Shown here in pieces: positions 26,801 to 38,800 of a stretch of 64,000 nt of DNA. Origin of the DNA: Amoebophrya sp. A120 (lineage: Eukaryota > Sar > Dinophyceae > Syndiniales > Amoebophryaceae); NCBI GenBank assembly GCA_905178155.1, contig CAJINV010000002.1:4831709-4895708 (forward strand), in the 5' to 3' direction. The notes beneath the pieces were generated by a model. That model made no database searches. It was not told the DNA's origin and saw only the letters and a program-made list of their open reading frames with translations. How positions within the stretch are numbered: position 1 is the stretch's first letter; each line of letters begins with the position of its first letter. Position numbers and translations under genes: made by a program.

Positions 26801-29800
26801 GTCGAGCCGGTAGCAGCGGCACACGTCCGATAAAGCTTTTTCCACGTCGACGAAGAGCTTGCTTCTTTTTTGCTGAATCGGAAAACCCTAAACCCGTAAA
26901 CCCATCTAATTACAACGGGAGGAAGCAGCCCCGGTCTTTTCACGAAGTTCGTAAAACGGTCAAAAATGATTAAGCTAGTGCGTTACGCTACTGACTGTGT
27001 GCACGCTTCAGAAAACTTAAGCCCACACAGGTCCGCATTTAGCTACCGCCCGCCCTGAATGAGGCACGTCCTAACCCCGGTAGCAGCGAGGCAGATCTTG
27101 TTTTTTGAAAATTACACCGGGCGTTTGCAGAGTGGCGATAGCCGCAGATGCAAACCTGCGGCTGTTAAGACGGTTGTAAAAAACTAACGCACTTGTTTTT
27201 GCAAAGCTAATAGCACCCCCCAAGCAACAATCCGCTGGCTAGGCGGAAAAAAAAAGAGAAGCCCCTGCGAGGACGCGGGGTCCGCGGAACGCCTAGCGCT
27301 ACAAGACGTGGATCAAGCAAGACTAAGTGCGAAGGCCACAAGACTGTAAAAGGGTAGAGACCTACATATACGTGGGACAACACCGGGCACAGGGAAGATC
27401 TAATTTTTCAAAGGCGAAGGAGCGCACGAATTTGCGATCTAGCTCCTTGGACAAAACGAACGAAGAGCGGCAAAGACAAAGTGCTGAATAACGACTACAA
27501 GGCGGCAGGAAACATACAAAGCATACATAGCAGCAGCAAGCAAATCGGATTCACATTGCTGCGCACCGGCAGGAACTTCAATCACAACGAAACCCAGCCC
27601 CTCAGCCGCGAAGCCGAAGGGCCGGGGGCCTGGCACCTAACTCGAGGTTTGGAGTCCAAGCACCGAAATTCACGCCGTCGATTTCTTTACTTTTTGACTT
27701 TTCTTTTGATTTTTCTTTTGATTTTCTTGTGATTTTTCTTTTGATTTTTCTTTTGATTTTCTTTTTTCTTGTGATTTTTCTTGTGATTTTTCTTTTGATT
27801 CCCCGCCCTGCCTCGTGATCTGCCTGAGTGCTCCTGTGCTGATCTTAGTTGTATCAATTTCGTCGGCCGCTTAATGGATCCACTAGCTGGACAGGTTTTG
27901 AAGGCTCTGAGAGCGATGGCGAGGCTTTGGGACGAACGCACCAAGTCGCGCGAATCTTCTCGCCGGCTTCTCTTTTTATTATTATTTTTTTTTTTTTTTT
28001 TCTCTCCTGTTTCTGTTTCAGATTTAGAACTCTACTGCACTGGACTGCTGTACTTTTCAGCAGCCGGCAAAGTCTTGCAGTGATGTGCTTTTCAAACGGC
28101 CAACGAGGTGCATTTCTCAAACTTGTAGAACATTCAGACGCGACGCCCGAGCTGACTTAGAGACTTTTCAGCTGTTTAACCGTAGAGATCCTGCGTCGCT
28201 TGTAGTCGTCCGCCCGCTCTCCCTCCTGCGCCCATCTGCAAGGGTTCGCTGATAATCCGCCGCATCGTTTGCGCCAGCGTCTCCTCCTCTTCGGCTGCTT
28301 CTTGTTTATTATCTCCGTGCTGTTTGCTTTTCTGCCTTTTCCTTTGCGTTGTATCTTCTCCTTCTGCTTCTCTCTTTTTGGACTCTGTTCTTTCTCCTTC
28401 GGCGCTTTTTCTTCTCCTCACGTTTTCACTGTTGCTCGCTCTCCCTCTTTGTCCTGCAGCGCTACTTGCTCTCTGGTCTTGCGGTGCCCCGGCTTCCTTT
28501 GAGTATCTTTTATACCCTCCCTTTGAGAATTCTAATGAGTACGGCGCTTTTGAGGTTAGGGGGTCTACTTCCGCTCGCACTGGCTCGGCCAACTCCTTTG
28601 CTTCTGTCTTTTGCTTTGTGCTTTTCGCTTCCGCTTGTTTTGATTTTCGTTGAGTCGCCGGCTTCTCATTTCCTCCCGTGACTTTAGCTTCTTTCCCTGC
28701 GCTGCTCCGCGTTATTCCTATACTTATGCCTTTACTTTCTAGCGACGCCCTGGCTTTTGGCTGGACGGCCGAGAACCTGCTGCGTTGCGCGCTGCCTTCG
28801 TGCTTACTTTTTTTTGTTTCTTTTTTCCCTCTTCCTTCTTCGCTCTCTTTCCGTTCCCCCCATTTTTCCTCTTTTGTTGTCGCCCCCTGTTTCGCTGGGC
28901 CGTCTCCCTCTGCGGTCACTTTCTGCCTCGTTTTTTTCTCCTTCCACTCCCCTACGCCACCTTGTGCCCTTTGCGCCCCTACCTTATCGACTCCTCCTGC
29001 TTCTTCTTTGTCTTCTTGGCCCGTTCCATCTACCTCCTCCCCTTCCCAAGTGTAGTCCCGCAGCTCTCCAGGTAGTATCTTCTTCTCTTTTCTTTCTACT
29101 ATCGAGAGCGATAGCGACTGCAATGCTGTCCCCTTTTCTGTGTCTCTTTTACTATTTCTCCTCGTGTCATTTCTATTTTGCGCATCCTCCTCTTCCTCCT
29201 TAATCATTCTTGTAGCGTTCTCCAGCAGCTTCCCCATTAGGTCCTCGTCTGCTTGCTTCACCTTTTTCCGCTCTACTAGATGCGCTTCTTCCTCACTTTC
29301 CTGCTCGTCTTGCCACTCTTTCAATATTCCTCTAGTGTCGCTATTCTCCTTAATATCTTCGGGCTCTTCTATCTTTCTGAGTTCTTCGGGGCATAGTGCT
29401 CCTATTATGAAGTCCTGCCGCTCAGTCCTTGTCATCTCTGGCCAAGCTTCTACGTCTGGCAGCCCTAGCGCCCCCTCTCCGAAATCATATATCGGCCAGA
29501 TTAGTGACCCTCTGTCCATCTCCGACACATCAATGGCGCGCAGGGTCTTGCTTGTCACTATCTCTACTCCTTCTCCCACCCTCCTCTCTTCTTCTTTTAC
29601 TTCGAGGCCCCCCTTATCGATGCATATCCCCACTGTACCACTGTGGCCCTGGAACCGCAAACGCCTCTGCGCATCTTCTTTCTCTATCTTGTGCATCTTC
29701 TCTACTCTTTCCACAATTTGCTGATGTAGTTCTTCAATCTTTTCTGTCAACTCTAAACAAATCCCGTGCTCTGCCCGCAGTTGCCCCGCTGTGGCGCTCC

Positions 29801-32800
29801 GTAGCACATCGTAGTCCACTAGCTTCACCACTATCCCTTCTGCTTCTTCTTTTTGCAAATCTTCCAGGATGCGCAGCGAGTTGATCACATAGGCTAGGAA
29901 TCTTTGCTCCTGCTCCCTCTCTTCTGTTTCGAGATGCTTCTGCTCTGTCTTATATATTCTCTTCTCCCACGATGCTCTTCCCGTCGTTCTTCCTGATACT
30001 ATTCTTCTGCGGGTCACTACTGTCAGCCCTAACTCGTCTGCTGCAATCACTTTCACCAACTCTCCATCCTTCGGCCATGAATTCCCATACGTTCTAGAGT
30101 TGTCCTGTACTATCCCTGTCGCCCTCAGATCTGACACAGCTGGCATCCTTATGCACGTCCCTTTTCCCATTGCATCCAGTAACGCTATATCTGCCACGTT
30201 TCTCTTATCCATCATCTCTATGATTCCCTTCGTTATACCTTGCTCCCCTTCTCCTAAAATTCGCACTGGTAACGTTGCCCACTTCATAAATAGGCCGATG
30301 TCCGTGAGCATGTTCATCTGCGCTAGTGATCGCAGTGATTTTATACCCATTAAGAATGGATCAACTGCGGATAGAACATTATACGAGTACACTACCCGAT
30401 AGAGCGTCTCCGGCGTTGTTTTTGTAATCTTCATTATTTTCTGCAGTGTCTTCTCTGTGAAGCCTATTGCTTCTGCTATTACTACTGCCAGCTCCCCCAT
30501 CAACTCTGCCCAATCTTTGTCCGTGAAGAACATCTGCATAACCGGGAGAAAGTAGATCATCGCCGACGTAAAGAACACCTGTATTACCCACTTCAGTTCC
30601 TCGCCGTTAATCTTCTTCCTTGCTTTCATCACCTGCAGCGATAGGTGCTGCCCTATGCCGATGCTCTGCTTTACCTGTCCCTTTATTAACTTTCTCTGCT
30701 GCTCCGCTCCCAGCGTTGTTATTGTTGTCCCGAGTATTTTTCTCGTCTTTCTTTCATTGAATCTGATCCCGAACGGTCTAAATGCTTCCCGCACTTCTTT
30801 CCTCCTCTCTTCCTCTCTATCTGACGACGTGAACTCGCACTTCTGGGGTGCCAGGAATTGCCCCTCACGAGTGTACATTATTTCGCACGCTATCGCTATT
30901 TCTTCCAAAATTTTCAATACTTTGCCGCGATCTTCTTCGTGGTATGTAAGTGCTAGCGTGCCATCATCAACGAACTGCACCGCTAGCGTTTGCGGCTGCT
31001 TCTTTTTTCCTTCTGCCGTGTTCTGCTCTCCTACCCATTCATATTTTTGCTTGTTCTTCCTTTTCCTTTTTAGTACTCTCCTCCTTCCCCTTCCTGTCCT
31101 GGGGGGCTGTTCTGTTTTGTAGATCTCATCCGTCTCATTTTCTACCACGTACGGCGGAAATGATGTGTCCGTCTCCGTTTCTTTTCTTGTGCCGAAGTTG
31201 TCCTTAATTTTTTCCCTAAGGTTTGTCCTTGCTGCTTGGAGCTCTTTGACTCCCTTCACTCTCCCCGTTTCATCAAATACCTCCTCCAAATATTCCTGCA
31301 CCGCCTCCACCCCTGGCATGAAAACCAATGTGCCCGCTAGCATGCACTCTACTGATCCCTGGATTAGGTCGTGATGGTTCTTTACTTTTGCATACGTGTT
31401 CCCATTGCGTAGCCAAACTTCCTTATTCCAGTTTATTGCTGCGACGAGTTTCAGGTAGCACGGGTGCACTCCGCTGCGCCTGTACGCCCGCAACGCTGTG
31501 CAAAGCGTCAAATTATTATAGAAGTTCGACGCATCCAGCCCAATTATTACGCTAATCCACTTCCTGGCTTCTTCTTCTTCCCTCCTCTTCTCTTCTTCTT
31601 CCTCGCCTTTTCTTCTTTTTGCCTCCTCCTCCTGTTCTGTGTCCGGCGCTGTTATCGGCGAAATACCTCCCTCGCCTTCCTCTTCCGGTGCTTCTCCTTT
31701 CTCTTGAATTTCTTCGCTCATCCAGTTCTCTCCTGCCTTTTCCAGTTTGCTTAGTAGATCGCCTGGCTCCCCGTCTTCTTTCTCCGCACTATCCAGGGTT
31801 TTTTGTATTTCTTCGCTGTGCAAGGTTTCCAATAACTGCACCACTGTTGCCTGACATGAGGCGCCTGGCTTAGATGCTGCGCCACATCTCGCGAAACCAT
31901 TGCTCTTATCGCTTATCCTGACCATTTGGTACGTTAGGTAGCTCATCAGAAATCTCGTCACCGCCGTCCCTTGAATTACTGTTCTGATCTTCTCGCAGGC
32001 TGTTGACGCCGCTGTCTGTTTCTTCAACATTTCAACTTTCACCGCAGTCAAACTCTTATCCAGCAACTTCTCTACGTCTCTCGGGGTCATCGGGGACTCT
32101 GCTAGCTCTTCCAGGAATTTGTTGTACACCTGCGCCAGTATCCTTAACTGCTCGCCGCTTAATGTCTTGTATGCTTGGAATCTAATTCCATCCATTCCTG
32201 CTGCTTGTGCGTTTAGTCTCTTAGTGTGCTTCTTGAGCTGAGTCGCTGTGACTCTGAGCGGCGCCACCTTCTTGCATGCTTCCGTCAGCGATTGATATGC
32301 ATCCCGGAGTGTGCTCCCACTAAATGTGTGGCTCTTCCCATTCTCTTCCATTATCGCTCCTACCTTTGAAATGTGGTTCCCAGCTAGCTCTCTGGTGCAG
32401 TTTTCTGCTCCCGATACTTGTCGACCCGCTACCGTCATTTCCGATATTTCTCCTTCCACCGGCTTTCCTCTTCCTTTTCCAAGTACCATCTCCTTGGCTC
32501 TTCTGGCGTAGTCATGGATGCTCTCTGGTTTGTCTTTTGTTTCTTCTAGCATACAACTATGCGCCTCCATCCACTCTTTCGCTAGTTTCTTTTCTTCTTC
32601 ACTCCGCGCCTCTTCTTTCTTTTCTTCATCTCCTTGGTGGGCCTTCCGACCTTTTCCCTTCCTTTCTTTCCCTGCGTCTTTCGGCTCCTCGCTATTTTTT
32701 TCCTCCCCTTTTCTAACGCTATGGCCTTGGGCTTTCCCCTTCCCTTTCTTTTCTCTCTCTCTTATCCTTCTTCTTCTTATTGTCTCTGCCAGTTTCGGCA

Positions 32801-35800
32801 CTGGCTTCTTTTTTTCTTTTATCATTCCCGTTTCCTTCATTGTGCTCGTCACCCACTTGTGGTAGCTTCTTATGTCCTTTATTTCTTCTGCGTTGATCGC
32901 GCTCGCTTCCATTTTCTCCTGAAGCTCTTCCGTCTTAATTGATCCCCTGGGCCAGCGCACTGTCTCTTCGAAAGGGTTCTCCTCTTCAAATCTGTTTTTT
33001 CCCTTTATTATCTCGATGCTTCTTCGCATAAATTCCGGCGAAGGCTGCATCAGTGCGAACTTCGCGTTGAAGTGTAGTTCTTGCGGATCTTGTTCTGTTG
33101 CTCTGTACGTTGTCGCCACTTCCTCTTCCGCCTCCTGCTCCGTCCACATTATTGTAGCCATTAGCGCTAAATGATCCGCCTCATCGTACGGATTCATCCC
33201 CTCCTCAAACTCCAACACTCTTCGCACGGTCGGGTCTTTTGGTATCTGCACCCTCTGGATTTGCTTCGTGATTATCCTCGATCTGATTGGCGCCACTGCT
33301 AGGAAGTCTATCTTGGATGGGTTCCGCGCACTCCTGTAGCACGTCGGCCCCCCTGGTTCCATCGTCAGCGCTACCTCATTTACGTAATTCTGCAGCGGTA
33401 GAAGCGCCTCCTCATAGACTACTACGCTTATCGGGGTGTTGTTCTTGTCCTTCCGCAGTTTCATCTTTTCTTCTTTCGTTACCTCATATTCACAGTTTAG
33501 GTCTCCCGTTATTATTCCGATCTTAGCCCTTCCCATCATTTCCCTTATTTTCGCCAGCAGCTTCGCCATCTGTCCCCTTATAAATTTTCTCGCCGCTTCA
33601 GTGTCTTCTACCTTCGACTCCCTTCGGTATAGTGATACCACTAGCCTACCTGCTTCATTTATCGCCCCTGTTGCCCACATTAGCATCGCCTCTTTCTTGC
33701 CAATGTCCCGGGTGAGGTACTCCCCTTCCTGCTCTTGTGCTAGGACTACTATACTCATCCTGTACTCTGGCATCCTCAGCGGTTCCTCCACTTCCAGCAT
33801 TGCTGTCCCTCCTGATCTTAATTCTACTGCTATTCTTCGCAGGTCCGTCGCTATTGCCATGTAGATCCTTCGCCCTTTTAGTTTCATTTTTTGGTAGAGC
33901 CATGCCAGTGTGTCCTTTACGTGCTCGAAAGCTGCAACTTTTGCCGGTACTGCTGCCATTTTTGTTTCTGATATTGATGCTTCTGACGCTTCCAGTGCTG
34001 ATATTGCTACCGCCAGCCTTATCGCGTTAGCCCTTCCTACTCCGTTTACGTTCCAATATAGGTGCTTTATAAGCTTCAGGCCGTCTACATCCACGTCACA
34101 CGCTGCGCCTTCTTCCTCAGGTGGCAGGAATTCTATTATGTTCCCGTACTTTTCTTCTACATCTTTGGCAGCTCCTCGCTTATTCTCTTCGCTTCTTCTT
34201 TCTTCTAACTTTTCTAGCCACCACGGGTCTCTAAACTTCTTTGGTTTTCGGACCCCTTCACCCTCCCCGCTAATCTCCTCCGCCATTCTTCTACTTTTTT
34301 TACTTGTGCTGTTCCTCGAATTCTTCTGTCTGTCTTTGTCTTCTCTCTGGCCTGCCTGGTCTTCTCTTCTCTGCAGTTTCGGCTGTGCTGGAATGCTTTC
34401 TTTGAGCATGCAGCAGACGAGGAGCAACGCCCTTCGCATATTTTTCTTCCTCTACCTATGCTATTTTCTGATATCCTGACTCTGATTTTTCTGCTTCCTA
34501 TTTAATATCCTAACCGCTCCGCCTATTTTGCTAGATTTTAAGGGTTCCTATCTGTTTCGGGACTGGTCCGTGGACTAACGCAAAAAGATTTAGACTAATG
34601 CAGAGAAATTCCTACGCGTAAAGATCTTCATGGATCTAGATATATTCGCAACGGCCGGGAGTGCCTCGATCTGCAGTCCTTTCGCTCTCGTTGCGGAACA
34701 CGCGACTCTTTCCGAGTCCCTGGCATCGACTTCGTCCTCGTCAGTTTTTCTTTTCTATGATTTTCGTGGTTAATTACGCAACTCATGCAGTTTCTCGGGT
34801 CTTATCATCCAATTGCTCTCGCTCCTTCTTCTTTCGTGCCCTCCAATTTGCCAATTTCTCGCGCCCTATACTCTTTCTTACCTCTTCTTCCTCCTTTGTC
34901 TCGATCTTCCGCATCTCTTCCTTCTTTCTTCTTCTATTCTCATTGGCCGTTTCTCTGTACTTCATTTCCTTCTTCTCTCTTTCAGTCTTCTCTTCTTCTG
35001 ACATTTCCGCGAGAGACTCCTTTCTTTTCTGCTGCGCCCTTGCTGCTTGTTCTTCCTGCACTTTCCTATCGTGCTCTAGTCTTTGGTCATACGACACTAG
35101 ATAGAGCGTCCCCGCTGACCATGACTTTGTCTCTGCTAGCGCCATCGCCTTCCCTTGCCATTCTTCATAGGCCTCCCTCGACTGCATCACCTTTTTGTGT
35201 TCTGTGTGCCCGTCATTCTGCTCCCGCCGTTCTTCTTTCTTTGCTTTCGGTATTTCTAGCCCTTTTTCTTTGCGCTTTTTCGCCCATCTCCTTCTGTAGT
35301 CTCCTATATGTATCCTCCACTGCTTCTTCCCCATCGGCGGTAGTTTCACTATTCCCTTTTCTCTTTTCCCTAATCTGACTGGGCAACTTTCAAACTCTCT
35401 ATTTGTCTCTTCCGTCTCTGTCGCTTTCATTCTGTTCAGGCGAATCATCAGGGCAGTCGTGCGCACTCTCAATTTCGTCGCCCTCTTCCTCCTCTCCTCC
35501 CATGTCAGGTCCTTCCCGCTCTCGTCTTGTAGTGGTATTCTCTTCAGCCATTTTGAGTCCTTCGCCTCTGCTATTGCTGTTGCACCCCTTGGCTTTGTTG
35601 CTATCTTTTTGCTGAATTTGCTTTTCTTAATTTTCTTCGCTTTGATCAGCGACCTCAGCTCCATCGTTGGGTCTGCCTTGAATAAAATTCGCGGCGGATT
35701 CTTGATCCTCTCTTGCAGCATCTGGCCCACTGTCTTTCTTGTTTTTCCTTCGTTCATTTCCTTCCCTTTCCCCTTTCCTTTCCCTCCTTCTTTATCTTGT

Positions 35801-38800
35801 CGCGCACGCTCCGCATCCTCCTCCTTACTCTCCCCGGCTGTTGCCGATTTCCTCCATCTTGTCAGCTCCTCTATGTTGCCATATTTTCCTTTTCCTTCTC
35901 CCATTTTTCCTACTAAGGGCCTACTTCGTATTTTCATAAAGCTGACGACCCCGGTGGGTCTATGTCTACACTACTAATCTCATCGCTACTGACTCTCTCT
36001 ATGTGCGCCCTTTGCTTGCATCGTGTTCGCTCTTCTTTTCTGCATTCAGTTACTTTCTTCATATAAAAAGGGCCGTCTGGCTTCCTTCTGCGTTCTATCT
36101 CGCCTATGCAACACAGATTCTCGAGTCATGCCAGACAAGCATGACAAACTTACTTGCATGCTTCCAGACCCAGACTCTTTTGCATTTAATATTTTCTCCG
36201 GCTTGTTTATTCGGTGGGTGTGCACCAGCTGCTGACCCCGCGGCTGCAGCTGTTGTTCCCGTTGTAGTTTCTCGTGGCAAAGTGGCCAAATCCTTGTGGA
36301 CGCGCAACGCGGGCAAAACCAGTTTGTCCAGCCTGTCGTTCGGAATGATGGCGTCTGCGTGGTTGTTGAAAACGTCCTGCCAGTACACCAGCGAGTTCAT
36401 GGCGTCGTCCAACACGGAGTGCCCGTCCAATAACAGCTGATCGATCAAACCGGTCACGCGCTGCTTCGTCGGTAACGTGTACAAGACCGGCATGACCGGA
36501 CGGATCAATTTCCCACTCGCAGAAACGGTGGGCTCCCCCGCGTTCGCGGCTTCCACACTCAACCCCGCGAGCTTCTCGTGGAACCAGAGCTGCGCCTTCT
36601 TGCTCCTCCCCCGGTCCAGCTTCTTGCACCAGGAGTACATCCACTTGGAAACGGTCATATTCACCGGATCGTCGACTTCGCACTCGGTTCCGCGCCAGGC
36701 GGAGGCGAAGATTTCGTCAAAAGCTTTGTGCGATTCATGTAACAAAACCGGATCCATTGAGGTCACCATCTCGTCCGTGCCGGCCAAATGCGCGTCGAGA
36801 TCCTGCTCCGAGAAAGAAGATGCTGGTCGTGGTCGTTCTTCTGGTGCCCTCTTCATATTTTTCATTTGCGCAGAACTTCTGGCACTACTTGCTGGGGTCG
36901 TCGTCGCGGCTGCTCTTCGGGTGGTCATCCCGGAAGATGATACGACCGCTCTTTGGAATTCCTTGGACAAATTATCAAGAGGAAAAATCCCCCCTCCCCA
37001 TATCGAAACGAAGTTTCTGCTGCTGCATTTCCGTACACAAATCAGATCTGTCTTGCAGTAGAGGACTGCAGGCATATGTCAAGCCTCGGCCGAGAGGTTT
37101 TGACGTAGGCGCCTAGCATGGCAAACGTGTATGCTCTAAGTCTAAGCCCAACAGCATCACAAACCGCCTGCAACATGCAGGGGGCTCTCTGGACTTGCCT
37201 TCTTGCAAGACAGGCAAGATTTGAGGTCACAAATGTGCATCACAAATTTTTGGACGGGTGCGTTTTCAATATGGGGAGGGGGGATTTTTCTTTGCGATAC
37301 AAATCGGGGTGCAGAATCTCGTCGATTCTCCGGCTTTCCTGCGACAGCTCCACGTGCTATGGATTGTAAAAATGTCTGGGTCTGGAAACTTGTGATGCAA
37401 GGAAGAGAATAGTGAGCTCACTGTAATGCGTCGCCGAGCATGACAAGTTTTTTTCATGGTTCTGAGTTGCCTATTCCGCATGAGAAACTGCGTTTTTGCA
37501 ACACAGGGAGGAGGAGCTCTTTGCGGCCACGCAATACAGAGTTCAGAGTCATGCCAGATTAGCATGACAAGTCTCGCAATCTTCCAGACCCAGACACTTT
37601 TACATTTGATACGTGCACCTGCCGGACCACGTCTTCGGTCATCTGCAGCATCTTCATGGTCGGCTCCAGCCCGTGGGCGGACACGCTCCCGATGGAGGCC
37701 TTTTGTTCGGTGGTTTGTTCTGAACCTTCTTGTTCTTTTCCGGCTGTAATACTAGCCTTGCGGTCGTCCACCCCGGCCAGCTTCCGCATGACGTCCGCAA
37801 ACAGCATGGGGTCGACGCGGTGCTTCGGTAACTGCAATCTGTTGATCATGTAGAAATAGTCCTTGTTTGCCTGCTGCAAATCCGCCAAAACCACGATCTT
37901 CATCTTTGTGTCCAGGTTACGGTCCGCGGAGGCTTGTTCGGCGATCGTGGCAAACGTTTTGGGCGATTTGGCGATCGCCATTTCCGCTTTGCTTTGCATT
38001 TCCAAGGTCTGGTCGTCCAGCATTTCAATGGACTCTTGGTACTGCACCGCCGCCTCGCGCAGCAGCAGCATAAACGTGTTCGCCACGGTGGCGACCGTGT
38101 AGATAAAAATGGCCAGTTGCCGCAATTTCGCGTCCTTTTTCCGAAAATTCAGGTAGTGGATTTTCACTTGGGTGACGATTCGTCTTAGATCCGCCGGTGC
38201 GTGCTCCAGAATTCGGTCAAACTCCCGCTCCCTCGGGTCGGGATTCTTCAGCAGGTCTAGTTTCTGTTGGATCGCCTGCTTCTTTCTGTCCACGGTGGCT
38301 TCGAATTTTTTGGCCTGGTCTTCGGAGGCAACGGCCTCGATCATAGCGGCGTCGGCGATCTGAAACAGGGGCAGCGCTTTGATTCCGTCCTTGGGGATTG
38401 TCAGGTCGATAAGTTGCTGCAACGACCGTTTTCTCGCTTCCATCACCGCGCGCGCCGCCTTCGGGTTGAAGTTGTCGCTCGACGAAATCCCATTTCCGTG
38501 AAATAAAGTCGCGAAATCCCGTACCTGCATGCTCGTCAGCCACTGCACGACCCCGGGGCGGTACTCCCGTTGCCACTCGTGGAATCGTTCTGTGTCCGCC
38601 TTGCCTTTCTCGACAGCGTGCGCGAAGCCTTTCTGAAGCGGGTGCTCGGCCGCGGAAGGAAGAACAGAGTCTTGGTGTCTCGAAGTACTATCCTCAATCG
38701 TACCGGCAGTACCGCCTGCACCTCCTGGTGCTAGGGGGCCGCTTTTATTTCCGTCTCTGTGCTGCTGGTCCACTTGCGAGCGCAGTTTCGGGTTATTTCC

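Larger units (their letters stand above)
25490..28175 (-). other. LINE 3' untranslated region
   Basis: No believable coding sequence. It holds a run of 23 T at 26423-26445 (A on the LINE strand) and a second T-rich run near 27965-28001. A pyrimidine-rich array of GATTTTTCTTTT-like units lies at about 27690-27805. A perfect 8-bp stem is at 27140-27163 (AGCCGCAG and CTGCGGCT). Telomere-like AACCCTAAACCCGTAAACCC is near 26883. The internal A-run could mark an older nested insertion; I cannot show that. Confidence 0.6.
25490..36097 (-). mobile_element. Non-LTR retrotransposon (LINE), 10.6 kb, two ORFs
   Basis: It lies inside an introner and is oriented like the host gene. The flanking duplication TCTCGCCTAT is perfect at 25480-25489 and 36098-36107. 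The order on the minus strand is a 5' leader (36097-35938), ORF1, a 343-bp spacer, ORF2 with endonuclease and reverse transcriptase, then a 3' region of about 2.7 kb. The 3' end is three AACG repeats preceded by a short stem-loop rather than a terminal poly(A). Both ORFs are open, so the copy may be young. Confidence 0.92.
25319..36191. mobile_element. Introner, family A, split by a LINE insertion
   Basis: The left part (25319-25489) and right part (36098-36191) together match the uninterrupted family A copy at 1696-1957 almost base for base across the break. The outer duplication TTTTC is at 25314-25318 and 36192-36196. Removing everything between joins NKQAGE to KGRAIV in frame. The host intron is therefore about 10.9 kb if still spliced. 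Confidence 0.93.

Noticed and set aside
28269-35977. Many plus-strand ORFs rich in Phe, Ser and Leu across the LINE
   Set aside because: They are the antisense of the Lys/Glu-rich LINE ORFs; composition is what the complement of AAG/GAA codons gives.
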